A DNA stretch of 33,601 bases, from assembly GCA_902536695.1 (NCBI GenBank), contig CACAYQ010000010.1, positions 1 through 33,601 of the forward strand. Reading direction: 5' to 3'. Both the position numbers and the translations under genes were made by a program. This document shows, in pieces, positions 1 through 8,054 of the stretch (position 1 is its first letter; the number at the start of each line of letters is the position of its first letter). Under the pieces are notes generated by a model that made no database searches, had not been told where the DNA came from, and saw only the letters and a list, made by a program, of their open reading frames with translations. The stretch is from an uncultured Bacteroidota bacterium. GTDB lineage: Bacteria; Bacteroidota; Bacteroidia; Flavobacteriales_D; Parvicellaceae.

Positions 1-111
1 ATTGAAATAGGGATGATAGATAGAGAAATTGAAAGTAAATTAAAATCCATCTTTGGCAGTAAATTAGCGGAATTTTACCACCAAAAACCCCTAAAATTAA
101 AACCGCTTTGA
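1..111 (+). CDS. 3' end of an unidentified gene (partial)
   Basis: An open frame runs in from the left edge and stops with TGA at 109-111, giving the last 36 residues of a protein that ends in KLKPL. The TGA overlaps the TTG start of rsmD in a TTGA arrangement, so this gene is probably the upstream, translationally coupled member of the rsmD-coaD operon. No motif in the fragment identifies it. In many Bacteroidota a DUF3822 protein sits here, but the visible residues do not confirm that. Confidence 0.6.
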   Translation: MEIGMIDREIESKLKSIFGSKLAEFYHQKPLKLKPL

Positions 112-638
112 GAATTATAGGAGGTAAATACAAATCTTATATCATCCCGACAAGTAAAAAAATCAAAGCTCGTCCAACAACAGATATGGCCAAAGAAGCC
201 CTATTTAATATTCTTGAAAATAAAATTGATTTTAATCAAATTTATGTACTTGATCTATTTTGTGGAACTGGGAATATTTCTTACGAATTTGCTTCAAGAG
301 GAGTTAAAGAAATTACTGCTGTTGATCATCAAATCAATGCTTTACAATTTATACAAAAACAAAGCTCTCATTGGGGAATGAACATCAATACTAAAAAGAA
401 GAATGCATTGTCTTTTTTAGAAATAACAGATGATAAATATGATGTCATTTTTGCTGACCCTCCTTATGATTTTAAACGAATTGATGAAATTCATGACATT
501 ATATTTAATCGAAAGCTACTTCGAGACCATGGTTTATTTGTATTAGAGCATGCCAAGAACAAAAACTTTACAAATTCTTTTAACTTTATGGAGCAAAGAA
601 CGTATAGTAGCGTAAACTTTTCATTTTTTGGTGCTTAG
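108..638 (+). CDS. rsmD: 16S rRNA (guanine(966)-N2)-methyltransferase RsmD
   Basis: RsmD methylates N2 of G966 in 16S rRNA of the small ribosomal subunit, using S-adenosylmethionine, in the cytoplasm. The 176-residue protein shows the family pattern in order: MRIIGGKYKS at the N-terminus, ARPTTDMAKEALFNIL at about 21-36, the SAM-binding VLDLFCGTGN at 47-56, and the DPPY catalytic motif at 117-120. The start is TTG at 108, chosen because it gives the family's MRIIxGK opening and overlaps the upstream stop codon. The stop is immediately followed by the ATG of coaD, so the two are surely co-transcribed. Length is normal for the family. Confidence 0.94.
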   Translation: MRIIGGKYKSYIIPTSKKIKARPTTDMAKEALFNILENKIDFNQIYVLDLFCGTGNISYEFASRGVKEITAVDHQINALQFIQKQSSHWGMNINTKKKNALSFLEITDDKYDVIFADPPYDFKRIDEIHDIIFNRKLLRDHGLFVLEHAKNKNFTNSFNFMEQRTYSSVNFSFFGA

Positions 639-1100
639 ATGAATTCAAATGTGGGCATATTTCCAGGATCTTTTGACCCTATCACAAAGGGACATGAATA
701 CGTTATTAAAAAAGCAGCCAACATGGTTAATGAACTCATTGTGGCTATAGGAGAAAATTCTACTAAAAAATACTTATTTAGTCTTGAGGATAGAAAACAG
801 TGGATAGAAAAAACATTTAAAAAAGTAGATAATATTTCTGTAAGAACATATACTGGGCTAACTATTGATTTTGCTAAAAAAGTGAATGCTAATCTAATTT
901 TCAGAGGTCTAAGATCGGGTGTGGACTTTGAATATGAAAAGCCAATTGCAGAAACTAATCAAATCTTGGACCCGAGTGTAGAAACTGTTTTTTTAATCAC
1001 GAATAAAGAATTTGGCATGATTTCTTCATCTATTGTGAGAGAAATTATAAGAAACAATGGAAATGCAAATTCTTTTCTTCCTGATGCCATTAACATCTAA
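639..1100 (+). CDS. coaD: Phosphopantetheine adenylyltransferase CoaD
   Basis: CoaD catalyses the penultimate step of coenzyme A synthesis, transferring AMP from ATP to 4'-phosphopantetheine to give dephospho-CoA. The 153-residue sequence opens with GIFPGSFDPITKGH, containing the nucleotidyltransferase TxGH motif at residues 16-19. It continues with the RGLRSGVDFEYE segment and the C-terminal ISSSIVREI motif (usually ISSTxVRE), which binds ATP phosphates. The ATG abuts the rsmD stop without a gap, and the next gene starts 2 bases after the coaD stop. The rsmD-coaD pair is widely conserved in bacteria. Confidence 0.95.
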   Translation: MNSNVGIFPGSFDPITKGHEYVIKKAANMVNELIVAIGENSTKKYLFSLEDRKQWIEKTFKKVDNISVRTYTGLTIDFAKKVNANLIFRGLRSGVDFEYEKPIAETNQILDPSVETVFLITNKEFGMISSSIVREIIRNNGNANSFLPDAINI

Positions 1101-1102
1101 TT

Positions 1103-2560
1103 ATGTTTAATTACGTTTTTTTGCTGATAGCTTTTTTTTCAGTGGTAAATAACTCGCTATTTGCCATTGAAATTCAGATTAACGCTCCTGATTATCAGGG
1201 AAAAAATGTGAAATGGCGAAAAAAGACTGATTACATCACAAATCAATATCAACTATTAGCTGAATCTAAAATTGATACTAATGGCCTAGTTACTCTCAAT
1301 AAAAAAATAGAAAAGATTGAACTTACTGAAATTGTCATTGGCAAAAGTTTTGGGCTATTATATTTAGATACAGCTACTCAATTCTACAACATTTATTTCC
1401 CAAAAGACACCGTCTTAGACACCATGTCACTCAAAAAAAATCAAATACAATTGGTTTTTTTGGATCTGCCTGATAACGATATCAATCGACTCATTCTTGA
1501 TTTCAATCTTCAATATGATTACTTTCTTTATGGCGATACCTCTAAGCTCATCAGATTGGCTCTACAAGAAAAAGAGTTTCAAGATAGTTTAAATGCATTC
1601 AAAGTTTTTATTAGCAACAGATATCAGAACGATCTTATTAAGTTTTTGCATGTTTCCATTCGATATGAAATTGCTTTAATTGAACAAATGGCTCACCAAA
1701 GCAAGGGTGAATTTTATAAAAATTATCTGTTCCATACTTATCTAAAAAAAAGTAGTGTAGAATATTCAAATCCTGCATTTATGGAATTTTTCAATCTCTT
1801 TTATAGAAAACCATTTAAAATTGGTGGAGACGAGATTTTTGAGAGAATTAAATTTTCTATCAATCAATATCACGATTTAGATCACCTGAAAAATGCTATG
1901 TCAAATTCATCTTTCTACAGCCACCAGAAACTAAAAGAACTGATCATTGTTAAAGGCTTATATGACAATTATAATTCTAGAGAATTTTCAAATGCTTTTG
2001 TTTTAGAACTACTGGAAGAAATTTCAGAAAATGGAAATTGGGCAGAAAACAGATCTATAGCTAAAGAATGCTTACGCGAGTTATCCTATTTAAAAAATGG
2101 GACTACTGCACCAAATTTTAGCTGGATAGACGTTGAAGGCATAAAGCATGAGCTAATGGATTTCAAAGGCAAACATATTTACATCCATTTTTTCTCATCA
2201 TTGAATTACATGAGTCTTAAAGAAATGGAAATAATTGAACAACTGGCAAATAAATACAATGCCATTCAATTTATATCAGTAAATCTAGACGAAACAGAAA
2301 ATTCCTTTGCTAATTTTTTAAGAACAAACCAATATAAGTGGGAAATTGGAAGACCTCAAAATCCTCAAGATGTAATAGAACTCTTTAAATTAGATCATTT
2401 ACCAACCTATATTTTTATTGACACTGACGGGGTAATTGTCCAATATCCTGCATATACTCCAAGTCCTTTGTATAATAACCAAAGTATTGATGTTACTTTT
2501 TTTAATTTACAAAAAAAGTTAGATCAGCGTCAGCGTCTCCGTATTGGCGTCAAAGGGTAA
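1103..2560 (+). CDS. Exported protein with a cysteine-less thioredoxin-like (TlpA/AhpC) C-terminal domain
   Basis: The 485-residue protein begins with a signal peptide (hydrophobic stretch at 4-22, likely cleaved after LFA). A middle region of about 310 residues without recognisable catalytic motifs follows; its first part resembles the DUF4369-like beta domains often fused to TlpA proteins in this phylum. From about residue 336 there is a thioredoxin-like domain: APNFSWIDVEG, then KGKHIYIHFFSS, and a cis-proline loop HLPTYIFID. Where TlpA has WCxxC this protein has Leu367-Asn368-Tyr-Met-Ser371, so both redox cysteines are gone. It therefore cannot do dithiol exchange and is more likely a binding or structural protein in the envelope. 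It starts 2 bases after coaD and its last 11 bases overlap the convergent NUDIX gene. Function unknown. Confidence 0.85.
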   Translation: MFNYVFLLIAFFSVVNNSLFAIEIQINAPDYQGKNVKWRKKTDYITNQYQLLAESKIDTNGLVTLNKKIEKIELTEIVIGKSFGLLYLDTATQFYNIYFPKDTVLDTMSLKKNQIQLVFLDLPDNDINRLILDFNLQYDYFLYGDTSKLIRLALQEKEFQDSLNAFKVFISNRYQNDLIKFLHVSIRYEIALIEQMAHQSKGEFYKNYLFHTYLKKSSVEYSNPAFMEFFNLFYRKPFKIGGDEIFERIKFSINQYHDLDHLKNAMSNSSFYSHQKLKELIIVKGLYDNYNSREFSNAFVLELLEEISENGNWAENRSIAKECLRELSYLKNGTTAPNFSWIDVEGIKHELMDFKGKHIYIHFFSSLNYMSLKEMEIIEQLANKYNAIQFISVNLDETENSFANFLRTNQYKWEIGRPQNPQDVIELFKLDHLPTYIFIDTDGVIVQYPAYTPSPLYNNQSIDVTFFNLQKKLDQRQRLRIGVKG

Positions 2561-3134
2561 GTACTGCTGTGTCAAAAACAGATAAAATTGAAGGATAAGA
2601 TTTATGGGCTAAACTCATAGATTCATCTTTAGACTTCCAACTTACTTGTGTAATGCCTTCCTCCAACTGTGGAATAGTATTTGGCGCCCCATCGAAATGC
2701 ATGAAAAACCAATGCGTCTCTTTTAAAACTTTGACATCCCTGAGCTGATACGTGTGGTGAGTTACTATTATTTTATGACTAATTTCTATCATGCCTTTTA
2801 ACCCACATTCTTCCTTTACTTCTCTCAAAGCAGCATCGGTAATGGACTCATTATTTTCAATCTTACCTTTTGGTAAATCCCAAATATTGTTTCGGTAAAT
2901 CCACAAAAAATAGCCATCATTTTGAACTAGACCACCAGCAGCTTTTAACAACTTATGATCAGCATAATATTTCATTATTTCATCATAAGGGTCCTTACTG
3001 AACACGTATTCTATGACTTCTTTATCATTTGTGTTTTTACTTCTATTACCTTTTGATGAATTTCCAAGTTGTTTCTCAGTATTAATGAAAATGACTTCTT
3101 TTTTGGGTTCAAAAACTTTATACATTTGCAGCAT
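2550..3134 (-). CDS. NUDIX hydrolase with N-terminal extension
   Basis: NUDIX enzymes hydrolyse nucleoside diphosphates linked to another moiety; the substrate cannot be told here. A complete NUDIX box GX5EX7REVXEECGL occupies residues 90-112, beginning GKIENNE. About 65 residues precede the catalytic domain, with a low-complexity Asn/Ser/Lys patch at 20-40, an arrangement I associate with Bacteroidota NUDIX proteins next to pyrE. Two starts are possible: ATG at 3134 and ATG at 3125. The first overlaps the divergent pyrE start by two bases. The 3' end overlaps the convergent upstream gene by 11 bases. A promoter-like pair lies inside the pyrE coding region (listed separately). Confidence 0.88.
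   Translation of the reverse strand: MLQMYKVFEPKKEVIFINTEKQLGNSSKGNRSKNTNDKEVIEYVFSKDPYDEIMKYYADHKLLKAAGGLVQNDGYFLWIYRNNIWDLPKGKIENNESITDAALREVKEECGLKGMIEISHKIIVTHHTYQLRDVKVLKETHWFFMHFDGAPNTIPQLEEGITQVSWKSKDESMSLAHKSYPSILSVFDTAVLTL
3121..3128 (+). promoter_or_regulatory. Probable -7 promoter element of pyrE
   Basis: TACATTTG matches the Bacteroidota -7 consensus TAnnTTTG exactly and ends 4 bases before the pyrE ATG, so transcription would start at or very near the start codon (leaderless mRNA). A TTTTG lies upstream at 3101-3105, but the 15-base spacing is shorter than the usual 17-23. The element lies inside the first codons of the divergent NUDIX gene. Confidence 0.5.
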
Positions 3135-3771
3135 GATTCAATCCAATTTTAACTCTGCTAAAATAGCAGAATTCCTTTTGAAGATCAAAGCGATCAAATT
3201 ACAGCCAAAAGATCCATTTACTTGGGCTTCAGGCTGGAAATCACCTATATATTGTGATAATAGAAAAATATTAAGTCATCCTCAAATAAGATCAGCAGTA
3301 AAGGATGAATTTGTGAAAGCTATAAAAGCAAATTCACTTCTTCCAACTGCCATTGCAGGAGTTGCAACTGGCGGAATTGCAATTGGTGCATTAGTAGCTG
3401 AATCACTAAATCTACCTTTTTGTTATGTTAGATCTTCTGCAAAAGCACACGGTTTGAATAACCAAATTGAAGGAGGATTAAAAACAGATGAGAAAGTACT
3501 TGTTATTGAAGATTTGATATCATCTGGAAAAAGCAGTTTAGCCGCTGTAAAAGCTTTAACTGAAAATAACTACAATGTGATAGGGTTAGGTGCTATTTTT
3601 AGCTACGGCTTTAAAAAGGCAGAGGAAAACTTTCAAATGGCAAACTGTACTTATTTTACATTAACTAATTATGCATCCCTAATAGAAATAGCTGCGAGCA
3701 ACCGTTACATTGATAACAATGAAATTGACACCTTAAATAATTGGCGAAAATCTCCTGAAACTTGGTCATAG
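3133..3771 (+). CDS. pyrE: Orotate phosphoribosyltransferase PyrE
   Basis: PyrE converts orotate and PRPP to orotidine 5'-monophosphate, the fifth step of de novo pyrimidine synthesis. I place the start at ATG 3133, not at the upstream in-frame ATG at 3013, because 212 residues fits the family and residues before it would be antisense to the NUDIX gene. Visible signatures are FTWASGWKSPIYCDNR at about 29-44, AGVATGGIAIGALVA at about 75-89, and the PRPP-binding VLVIEDLISSGKS at 122-134. The next gene starts 1 base after the stop. The pyrE, START-like and birA grouping is common in Bacteroidota. Confidence 0.95.
   Translation: MIQSNFNSAKIAEFLLKIKAIKLQPKDPFTWASGWKSPIYCDNRKILSHPQIRSAVKDEFVKAIKANSLLPTAIAGVATGGIAIGALVAESLNLPFCYVRSSAKAHGLNNQIEGGLKTDEKVLVIEDLISSGKSSLAAVKALTENNYNVIGLGAIFSYGFKKAEENFQMANCTYFTLTNYASLIEIAASNRYIDNNEIDTLNNWRKSPETWS
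3155..3169. repeat. Short perfect inverted repeat at the pyrE/NUDIX divergent start
   Basis: CTGCTA and TAGCAG flank a 3-base AAA spacer, 22 bases inside pyrE and 21 bases upstream of the NUDIX start. It overlaps the proposed NUDIX -7 element (3158-3165). It could be an operator or simply coding sequence; nothing else supports a regulator. Confidence 0.35.
3158..3189 (-). promoter_or_regulatory. Candidate promoter of the NUDIX gene
   Basis: On the minus strand, TTTG (3186-3189) is followed after exactly 20 bases by TATTTTAG (3158-3165), a 7-of-8 match to TAnnTTTG. Spacing fits the Bacteroidota -33/-7 arrangement and leaves a 23-base gap before the ATG at 3134. The whole element lies within the pyrE coding sequence. 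Confidence 0.45.
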
Positions 3772-3772
3772 T

Positions 3773-4189
3773 ATGTTGAAAATTCAAAGTGAAGAGGTTA
3801 CCTCAAAAGCAAATATTATTCAAGTGCATACTTTTTTAAATAATCTGAATAATTTCGAGCATTTATTTCCAAAAGATAAAATAAGTGATTGGGTATCTAA
3901 CAAAGAAGAGTGCAGCTTGAAAATTCAAAAAATGTACACTCTTGAGCTGAAAAAAGTCGAAGTAAAACCAGCTTACATTAAGCTATCAAGTGGAAAAAGC
4001 GCTTCCTTTAAGTTTGACATGCAAATAAATTTAATTGCATTAGATGATGAACACACAACTGCTCAAATTCTATGTAATATAGATATCAACCCCATTTTAA
4101 AAGCTATGGTATCCAAACCTCTGAATGAGCTTTTTAATTACATGGCTAATAAAATTGAGAAAGCTATAAAACTTGGCGAGCTTGATTAA
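3773..4189 (+). CDS. START-like (SRPBCC) domain protein
   Basis: This 138-residue protein has no signal peptide or membrane segment. Its pattern of short beta strands ending in an amphipathic C-terminal helix (NPILKAMVSKPLNELFNYMA) resembles the SRPBCC/START-like fold that Bacteroidota commonly encode beside pyrE. Such folds form a hydrophobic pocket for small ligands; no ligand can be inferred. It begins 1 base after the pyrE stop, so it is almost certainly co-transcribed. Its last 26 bases overlap the 3' end of convergent birA. Assignment rests on fold-like pattern and gene neighbourhood, not on a catalytic motif. Confidence 0.75.
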   Translation: MLKIQSEEVTSKANIIQVHTFLNNLNNFEHLFPKDKISDWVSNKEECSLKIQKMYTLELKKVEVKPAYIKLSSGKSASFKFDMQINLIALDDEHTTAQILCNIDINPILKAMVSKPLNELFNYMANKIEKAIKLGELD

Positions 4190-4919
4190 GACTGTATATA
4201 CCTATGTCTCCATTGAGTTTCTCCAATTTTATTAAACCATCGTTGTTAACTTCTCTTATAAAGACATCCTCTAATTTATTTTCAATCAAGAATTGACATT
4301 TTTTATTTAGAGAAAATAGAGCAGATTGATAATCCATATTGATTTTTTGAAATTGACCATCAAGCAACGAATGATAAAACCAATTAAAAGATTCACAAAA
4401 TTGGGAAAGTAGATCTTCTAAATCGTGATGTTGATTACTTAACAGCTTTAAACTTGTTGCATTTAACTCATCACTAAACTTAATTTGATTAACGTTAATC
4501 CCGACCCCAACAATGGAAGCATATAAATTACTTCCCTTCCATTGGTTTTCAATTAGAATTCCAGCAATTTTTTTCTTATCAACATAAACATCATTTGGCC
4601 ACTTTAGGCTTACGCTTTTGTTTGTAAATTGTTCTATTAAATTCTTAATGGATATCGCCACACATTTACTTAATAAAAAAAAGGGTGTATTTTTTAATTG
4701 TGAACCATCAATTAAAACACTAAAAGTTAAATTTTCACCCGCTTCGCCTATCCATTGTGATCCTCTTTGACCTTTTCCTTCGTATTGGAATTGTGCCAAT
4801 ATTACAGTACCAAAAGGAATTTTTGTCTGATTTAGCAACTTGGCAGCATAATTGTTCGTAGAATCAACGCTATCAAGTCGAATTGTATGGTTTCCAATAT
4901 ATTGGTGATTCATTAGCAT
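4164..4919 (-). CDS. birA: Biotin--[acetyl-CoA-carboxylase] ligase
   Basis: The enzyme activates biotin with ATP to biotinyl-AMP and attaches it to the lysine of the biotin carboxyl carrier protein, which is needed for fatty acid synthesis. The 251-residue protein contains the DSTNNYAA motif near residue 18, the biotin/ATP loop GKGQRGSQW around 49-57, LKWPNDVYVDKKKIAGILIE around 104-123, and GVGINVN. There is no N-terminal helix-turn-helix, so this is a class I, non-repressor ligase. ATG codons at 4919 and 4913 are both possible starts. The 3' end overlaps the convergent START-like gene by 26 bases; rsfS diverges 56 bases away. Confidence 0.92.
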   Translation of the reverse strand: MLMNHQYIGNHTIRLDSVDSTNNYAAKLLNQTKIPFGTVILAQFQYEGKGQRGSQWIGEAGENLTFSVLIDGSQLKNTPFFLLSKCVAISIKNLIEQFTNKSVSLKWPNDVYVDKKKIAGILIENQWKGSNLYASIVGVGINVNQIKFSDELNATSLKLLSNQHHDLEDLLSQFCESFNWFYHSLLDGQFQKINMDYQSALFSLNKKCQFLIENKLEDVFIREVNNDGLIKLEKLNGDIGIYSLNQARQVL

Positions 4920-4970
4920 AAATTAACGATTATAGCACAAACAAATCAAATGTTTTAATCTTAAATTAAC

Positions 4971-4978
4971 TACTTTTG
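4971..4978 (+). promoter_or_regulatory. Probable -7 promoter element of rsfS-ftsH
   Basis: TACTTTTG matches TAnnTTTG exactly. It overlaps the TTG codon (4976) that would otherwise be taken as the rsfS start. No TTG lies at the usual -33 spacing upstream. By analogy with the pyrE and aminotransferase genes, transcription would begin near 4982. Confidence 0.5.
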
Positions 4979-5365
4979 CGCATCAATAATAATACTACCA
5001 AAATTAAATCTATTACAAGCGTGGATCTTAAAAACACTATAGTGGAAGGTTTTCTTGAAGGAAAGGCAAATAATGTGATTTGTCTTGACTTAAGAAATAT
5101 TGATGGCGCAGTTTCTGATTATTTTATTGTAGCTCATGGCGATTCTGCAACTCATGTGGAAGGTATTAATAGAGCTATTTATAAAAAATGCATCAGCTCT
5201 TTCAATGAAAAACCATGGAAAGAGGAAGGTAAGAGAAACTCAGAATGGATTCTTATGGACTATGTGAATGTAGTCGCTCATATTTTCTACAAAGAAAAAA
5301 GAGGCTATTACAATATTGAAGATTTATGGGGAGATGCTCCTAGAGAAGAATTTAACACAGACTAA
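4976..5365 (+). CDS. rsfS: Ribosomal silencing factor RsfS
   Basis: RsfS binds ribosomal protein L14 (uL14) and blocks subunit joining, lowering translation when nutrients are scarce. The sequence carries the family core: NVICLDLRNIDGAVSDYFIV, then the SATHVEGI helix, WKEEGKRNSEWILMDYVNVV and HIFYKEKRGYYNIEDLWGDA. The start is uncertain. TTG at 4976 gives 129 residues, but it lies inside a -7 promoter box, so an mRNA from that promoter could not contain it. The next ordinary candidate is GTG at 5021 (114 residues). ATC at 4982 would suit a leaderless message but is a rare start. ftsH begins 2 bases after the stop. Confidence 0.85.
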   Translation: MRINNNTTKIKSITSVDLKNTIVEGFLEGKANNVICLDLRNIDGAVSDYFIVAHGDSATHVEGINRAIYKKCISSFNEKPWKEEGKRNSEWILMDYVNVVAHIFYKEKRGYYNIEDLWGDAPREEFNTD

Positions 5366-5367
5366 TT

Positions 5368-7371
5368 ATGCTAAATAAAAAAAACAATAAAAAGAGTAAT
5401 AATAGCTCGAATAATAAATTACCTAAGTTTAATTTTTATTGGATATATGGTATTGTTGCAGTTGTACTCATTGGAATTAATCTAATGAACTTTAATGGTT
5501 TTTACACCAAAAAAATTGAAGAAAATCAACTTTGGGAATGGATTGACAAGCAGAAAGTACAACAAGTTGAGATTGTAAATAATTCTGAAGTAAAAGTATA
5601 CATAAACAAAAAATACATCAATGACCCTGAATTCACTAACAACGGTAAAAACAGGAACAATTACCAGTATTCGTTTGAAATACCTAAAGATCATTCATCC
5701 GAATTGTACCAAAAATTATTAGATAAAGCTCGCAAAAATAAAGAAGAAGGACTGTCAAACGAGAACAACTTTAAGGTAAAAGTGAAAACAGAAGAAAACT
5801 TTGGACGAGAAATTGTGTATTGGATTATTTTCTTTGGTATCATGATTGCCATTTGGTCATTTTTCATGAGGAGAGTTTCTGGAGGCGGTGGTGCCGGCGG
5901 TCAAATATTCAATATTGGCAAATCAAAAGCTCAAATGTTTGGACAAGGAAAATCTACGAATGTTACTTTTGACAATGTTGCGGGTCTTCAAGAAGCTAAA
6001 GAGGAGGTTAAGGAAATTGTAGATTTCCTTAAAAATCCTAAAAGATATACCGCGCTTGGTGCTAAGATTCCTAAAGGAGCTTTACTAGTTGGACCTCCAG
6101 GTACAGGAAAAACCCTTATTGCGAAAGCGGTTGCAGGTGAAGCTAAAGTCCCTTTCTTCTCATTGTCAGGTTCTGATTTTGTAGAAATGTTTGTTGGAGT
6201 TGGTGCATCTAGAGTTAGAGATCTTTTCAAACAAGCAAAGGAAAAAGCTCCTTGCATCATTTTCATCGATGAAATAGATGCCATTGGTAGAGCAAGAGGA
6301 AAGAATCCAAATATGGGATCAAACGATGAGCGTGAAAACACCCTAAATCAGTTATTGACTGAAATGGATGGATTTGGAACAAATTCAGGTGTAATCATCT
6401 TAGCTGCTACCAATAGAGCTGACATCTTAGATAGAGCCTTAATGAGAGCTGGTAGATTTGATCGACAAATCTATGTTGACATGCCAGATTTAAATGAAAG
6501 AAAAGATATTTTTGAAGTTCATTTAAAACCTTTAAAACTAGAAAAAGAATTAGATAAAGATTTCCTAGCTAGGCAAACTCCTGGGTTTAGCGGTGCAGAT
6601 ATTGCTAATATTTGCAACGAAGCTGCTCTAATTGCAGCAAGAAAGAAAAAAGAAAATGTTCAAAAACAAGACTTTCTAGATGCTGTTGATAGAATTATTG
6701 GAGGTCTAGAAAAGAAAAATAAAATTATTACCAAAGAAGAAAAGAAGACCATTGCTTATCATGAAGCAGGTCATGCGACCGTAAGTTGGATGTTAGAACA
6801 TGCAAACCCGCTGGTAAAAGTAACTATAGTACCAAGAGGAAGAAGTCTTGGAGCAGCATGGTACTTACCCGAGGAAAGATCATTAAATACGACTGAACAA
6901 ATATTAGATGAAATGTGTGCCGCCTTAGGTGGTAGAGCTGCAGAATCTATTATTTTTAATAAAATTTCTACCGGTGCATTAAGTGACTTGGAAAAGGTTA
7001 CTAAACAAGCCATGGCTATGGTAACTATCTATGGGTTAGATGAAAAAATTGGAAACATCTCTTATTATGATTCACAAAATCAAGGATATGGTTTCACCAA
7101 GCCTTACTCCGAAGAAACAGCTAAAATCATTGATCAAGAGATAAAGAAAATTACTGATGGTCAATACGAAAGAGCAAAAGCTATACTAAAAAAGCATGAA
7201 GATAAACTTCATAAGTTAGCAAATAAATTATTAGAAACTGAAGTGATTTTCAAAGAAGATCTCGAAGTTATTTTTGGAAAAAGACCTTTTGAAAAAGAAG
7301 TAGTTAAAAAAGAAGAGAAAGCAAAGAAGACTGAAGATGACACAAAAACCTCTTCTAAAAAATCAGCTTAA
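5368..7371 (+). CDS. ftsH: ATP-dependent zinc metalloprotease FtsH
   Basis: FtsH is a membrane-bound hexameric AAA+ protease that degrades misfolded membrane proteins and selected regulators. The 667-residue protein has two membrane segments (about 20-44 and 148-166) flanking an extracytoplasmic domain, then a Gly-rich linker. The AAA domain has Walker A GPPGTGKT at 242-249, Walker [13 protein letters not shown], and a second-region-of-homology arginine finger in [12 protein letters not shown]. The zinc site HEAGH is at 465-469 within the M41 peptidase domain. The C-terminus is a Lys/Glu-rich tail of about 30 residues. It lies 2 bases after rsfS and 29 bases before cdsA, so these likely form one operon. 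Confidence 0.97.
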   Translation: MLNKKNNKKSNNSSNNKLPKFNFYWIYGIVAVVLIGINLMNFNGFYTKKIEENQLWEWIDKQKVQQVEIVNNSEVKVYINKKYINDPEFTNNGKNRNNYQYSFEIPKDHSSELYQKLLDKARKNKEEGLSNENNFKVKVKTEENFGREIVYWIIFFGIMIAIWSFFMRRVSGGGGAGGQIFNIGKSKAQMFGQGKSTNVTFDNVAGLQEAKEEVKEIVDFLKNPKRYTALGAKIPKGALLVGPPGTGKTLIAKAVAGEAKVPFFSLSGSDFVEMFVGVGASRVRDLFKQAKEKAPCIIFIDEIDAIGRARGKNPNMGSNDERENTLNQLLTEMDGFGTNSGVIILAATNRADILDRALMRAGRFDRQIYVDMPDLNERKDIFEVHLKPLKLEKELDKDFLARQTPGFSGADIANICNEAALIAARKKKENVQKQDFLDAVDRIIGGLEKKNKIITKEEKKTIAYHEAGHATVSWMLEHANPLVKVTIVPRGRSLGAAWYLPEERSLNTTEQILDEMCAALGGRAAESIIFNKISTGALSDLEKVTKQAMAMVTIYGLDEKIGNISYYDSQNQGYGFTKPYSEETAKIIDQEIKKITDGQYERAKAILKKHEDKLHKLANKLLETEVIFKEDLEVIFGKRPFEKEVVKKEEKAKKTEDDTKTSSKKSA

Positions 7372-7400
7372 CTTTTTACTGATCATTTCTGTCATCACCC

Positions 7401-8054
7401 ATGAATGAATTACTGAAAAGGATTTTTTTTGGTGCAATATATGTTGTCATCATGTGGTTCGGAACAGCTTACTCAAAAAAGACATTTCAAATCTTGTTTC
7501 TCATACTTGGATTATGGTCTATCTACGAAATGTGGAAATTAAGAAAAGGGAAGCCTAAATTAGTAGCACTCTTAATTATAATCATTCCTTTTTTCACTAT
7601 ACAATTTTTTGGGATGACGGATTTAAATTACCCAGATTTACCATTTAATCCTTCTGTCATCCTTTTAATGTTTATACTTACCTGGACTTTTGATTCATTT
7701 GCTTATTTAATAGGAAAAAAACTAGGAAAAACAAAGATTCTACCAACAATTTCGCCCAAAAAGTCATGGGAAGGTTTTTTTGGAGGTTATTTGTTTTGTA
7801 TACTCGCAAGTAGTTTATCGTACTTTGTTTTCGAAGATTATTTTAATCATATTTCTACCTTTTCATATATTCTTATAACTATTATTCTACCTATTACTGC
7901 AACTACAGGGGATTTTATTGAGTCTTACTATAAAAGAAAAGCTGGGGTTAAAGATTCTGGTAAAATTATGCCAGGTCATGGTGGAATTTTGGATAGAATG
8001 GACGCATTTCTAATCACAATTCCCGTAATTTACATCATCATAAATATTACCTAA
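7401..8054 (+). CDS. cdsA: Phosphatidate cytidylyltransferase CdsA (compact form)
   Basis: CdsA makes CDP-diacylglycerol from phosphatidic acid and CTP in the inner membrane, the branch point for bacterial phospholipids. The diagnostic C-terminal signature is intact: YYKRKAGVKDSGKIMPGHGG followed by ILDRMD. The cytidylyltransferase segment around WTFDSFAYLIGKKLGK and ISPKKSWEGFFGG is also typical. At 217 residues it is clearly shorter than the 285-residue E. coli enzyme; the missing part appears to be about two membrane helices in the middle, since both the N-terminal opening and the C-terminal half align with the family. Its stop overlaps the ATG of psd by one base, so CDP-DAG synthesis and phosphatidylserine decarboxylation are coupled genetically. 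Confidence 0.92.
   Translation: MNELLKRIFFGAIYVVIMWFGTAYSKKTFQILFLILGLWSIYEMWKLRKGKPKLVALLIIIIPFFTIQFFGMTDLNYPDLPFNPSVILLMFILTWTFDSFAYLIGKKLGKTKILPTISPKKSWEGFFGGYLFCILASSLSYFVFEDYFNHISTFSYILITIILPITATTGDFIESYYKRKAGVKDSGKIMPGHGGILDRMDAFLITIPVIYIIINIT

Noticed and set aside
3013-3132. N-terminal extension of PyrE by 40 residues
   Set aside because: It is antisense to the NUDIX gene, has no counterpart in PyrE, and the ATG at 3133 has an exact -7 box in front of it.
4929-4934. TATAAT on the minus strand upstream of birA
   Set aside because: It resembles an E. coli -10 box, but Bacteroidota promoters use TAnnTTTG; a chance match in AT-rich DNA is likely.
5988-6341. 117-codon open frame antisense to ftsH
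   Set aside because: It mirrors the conserved AAA domain codons, with no start context or family resemblance.
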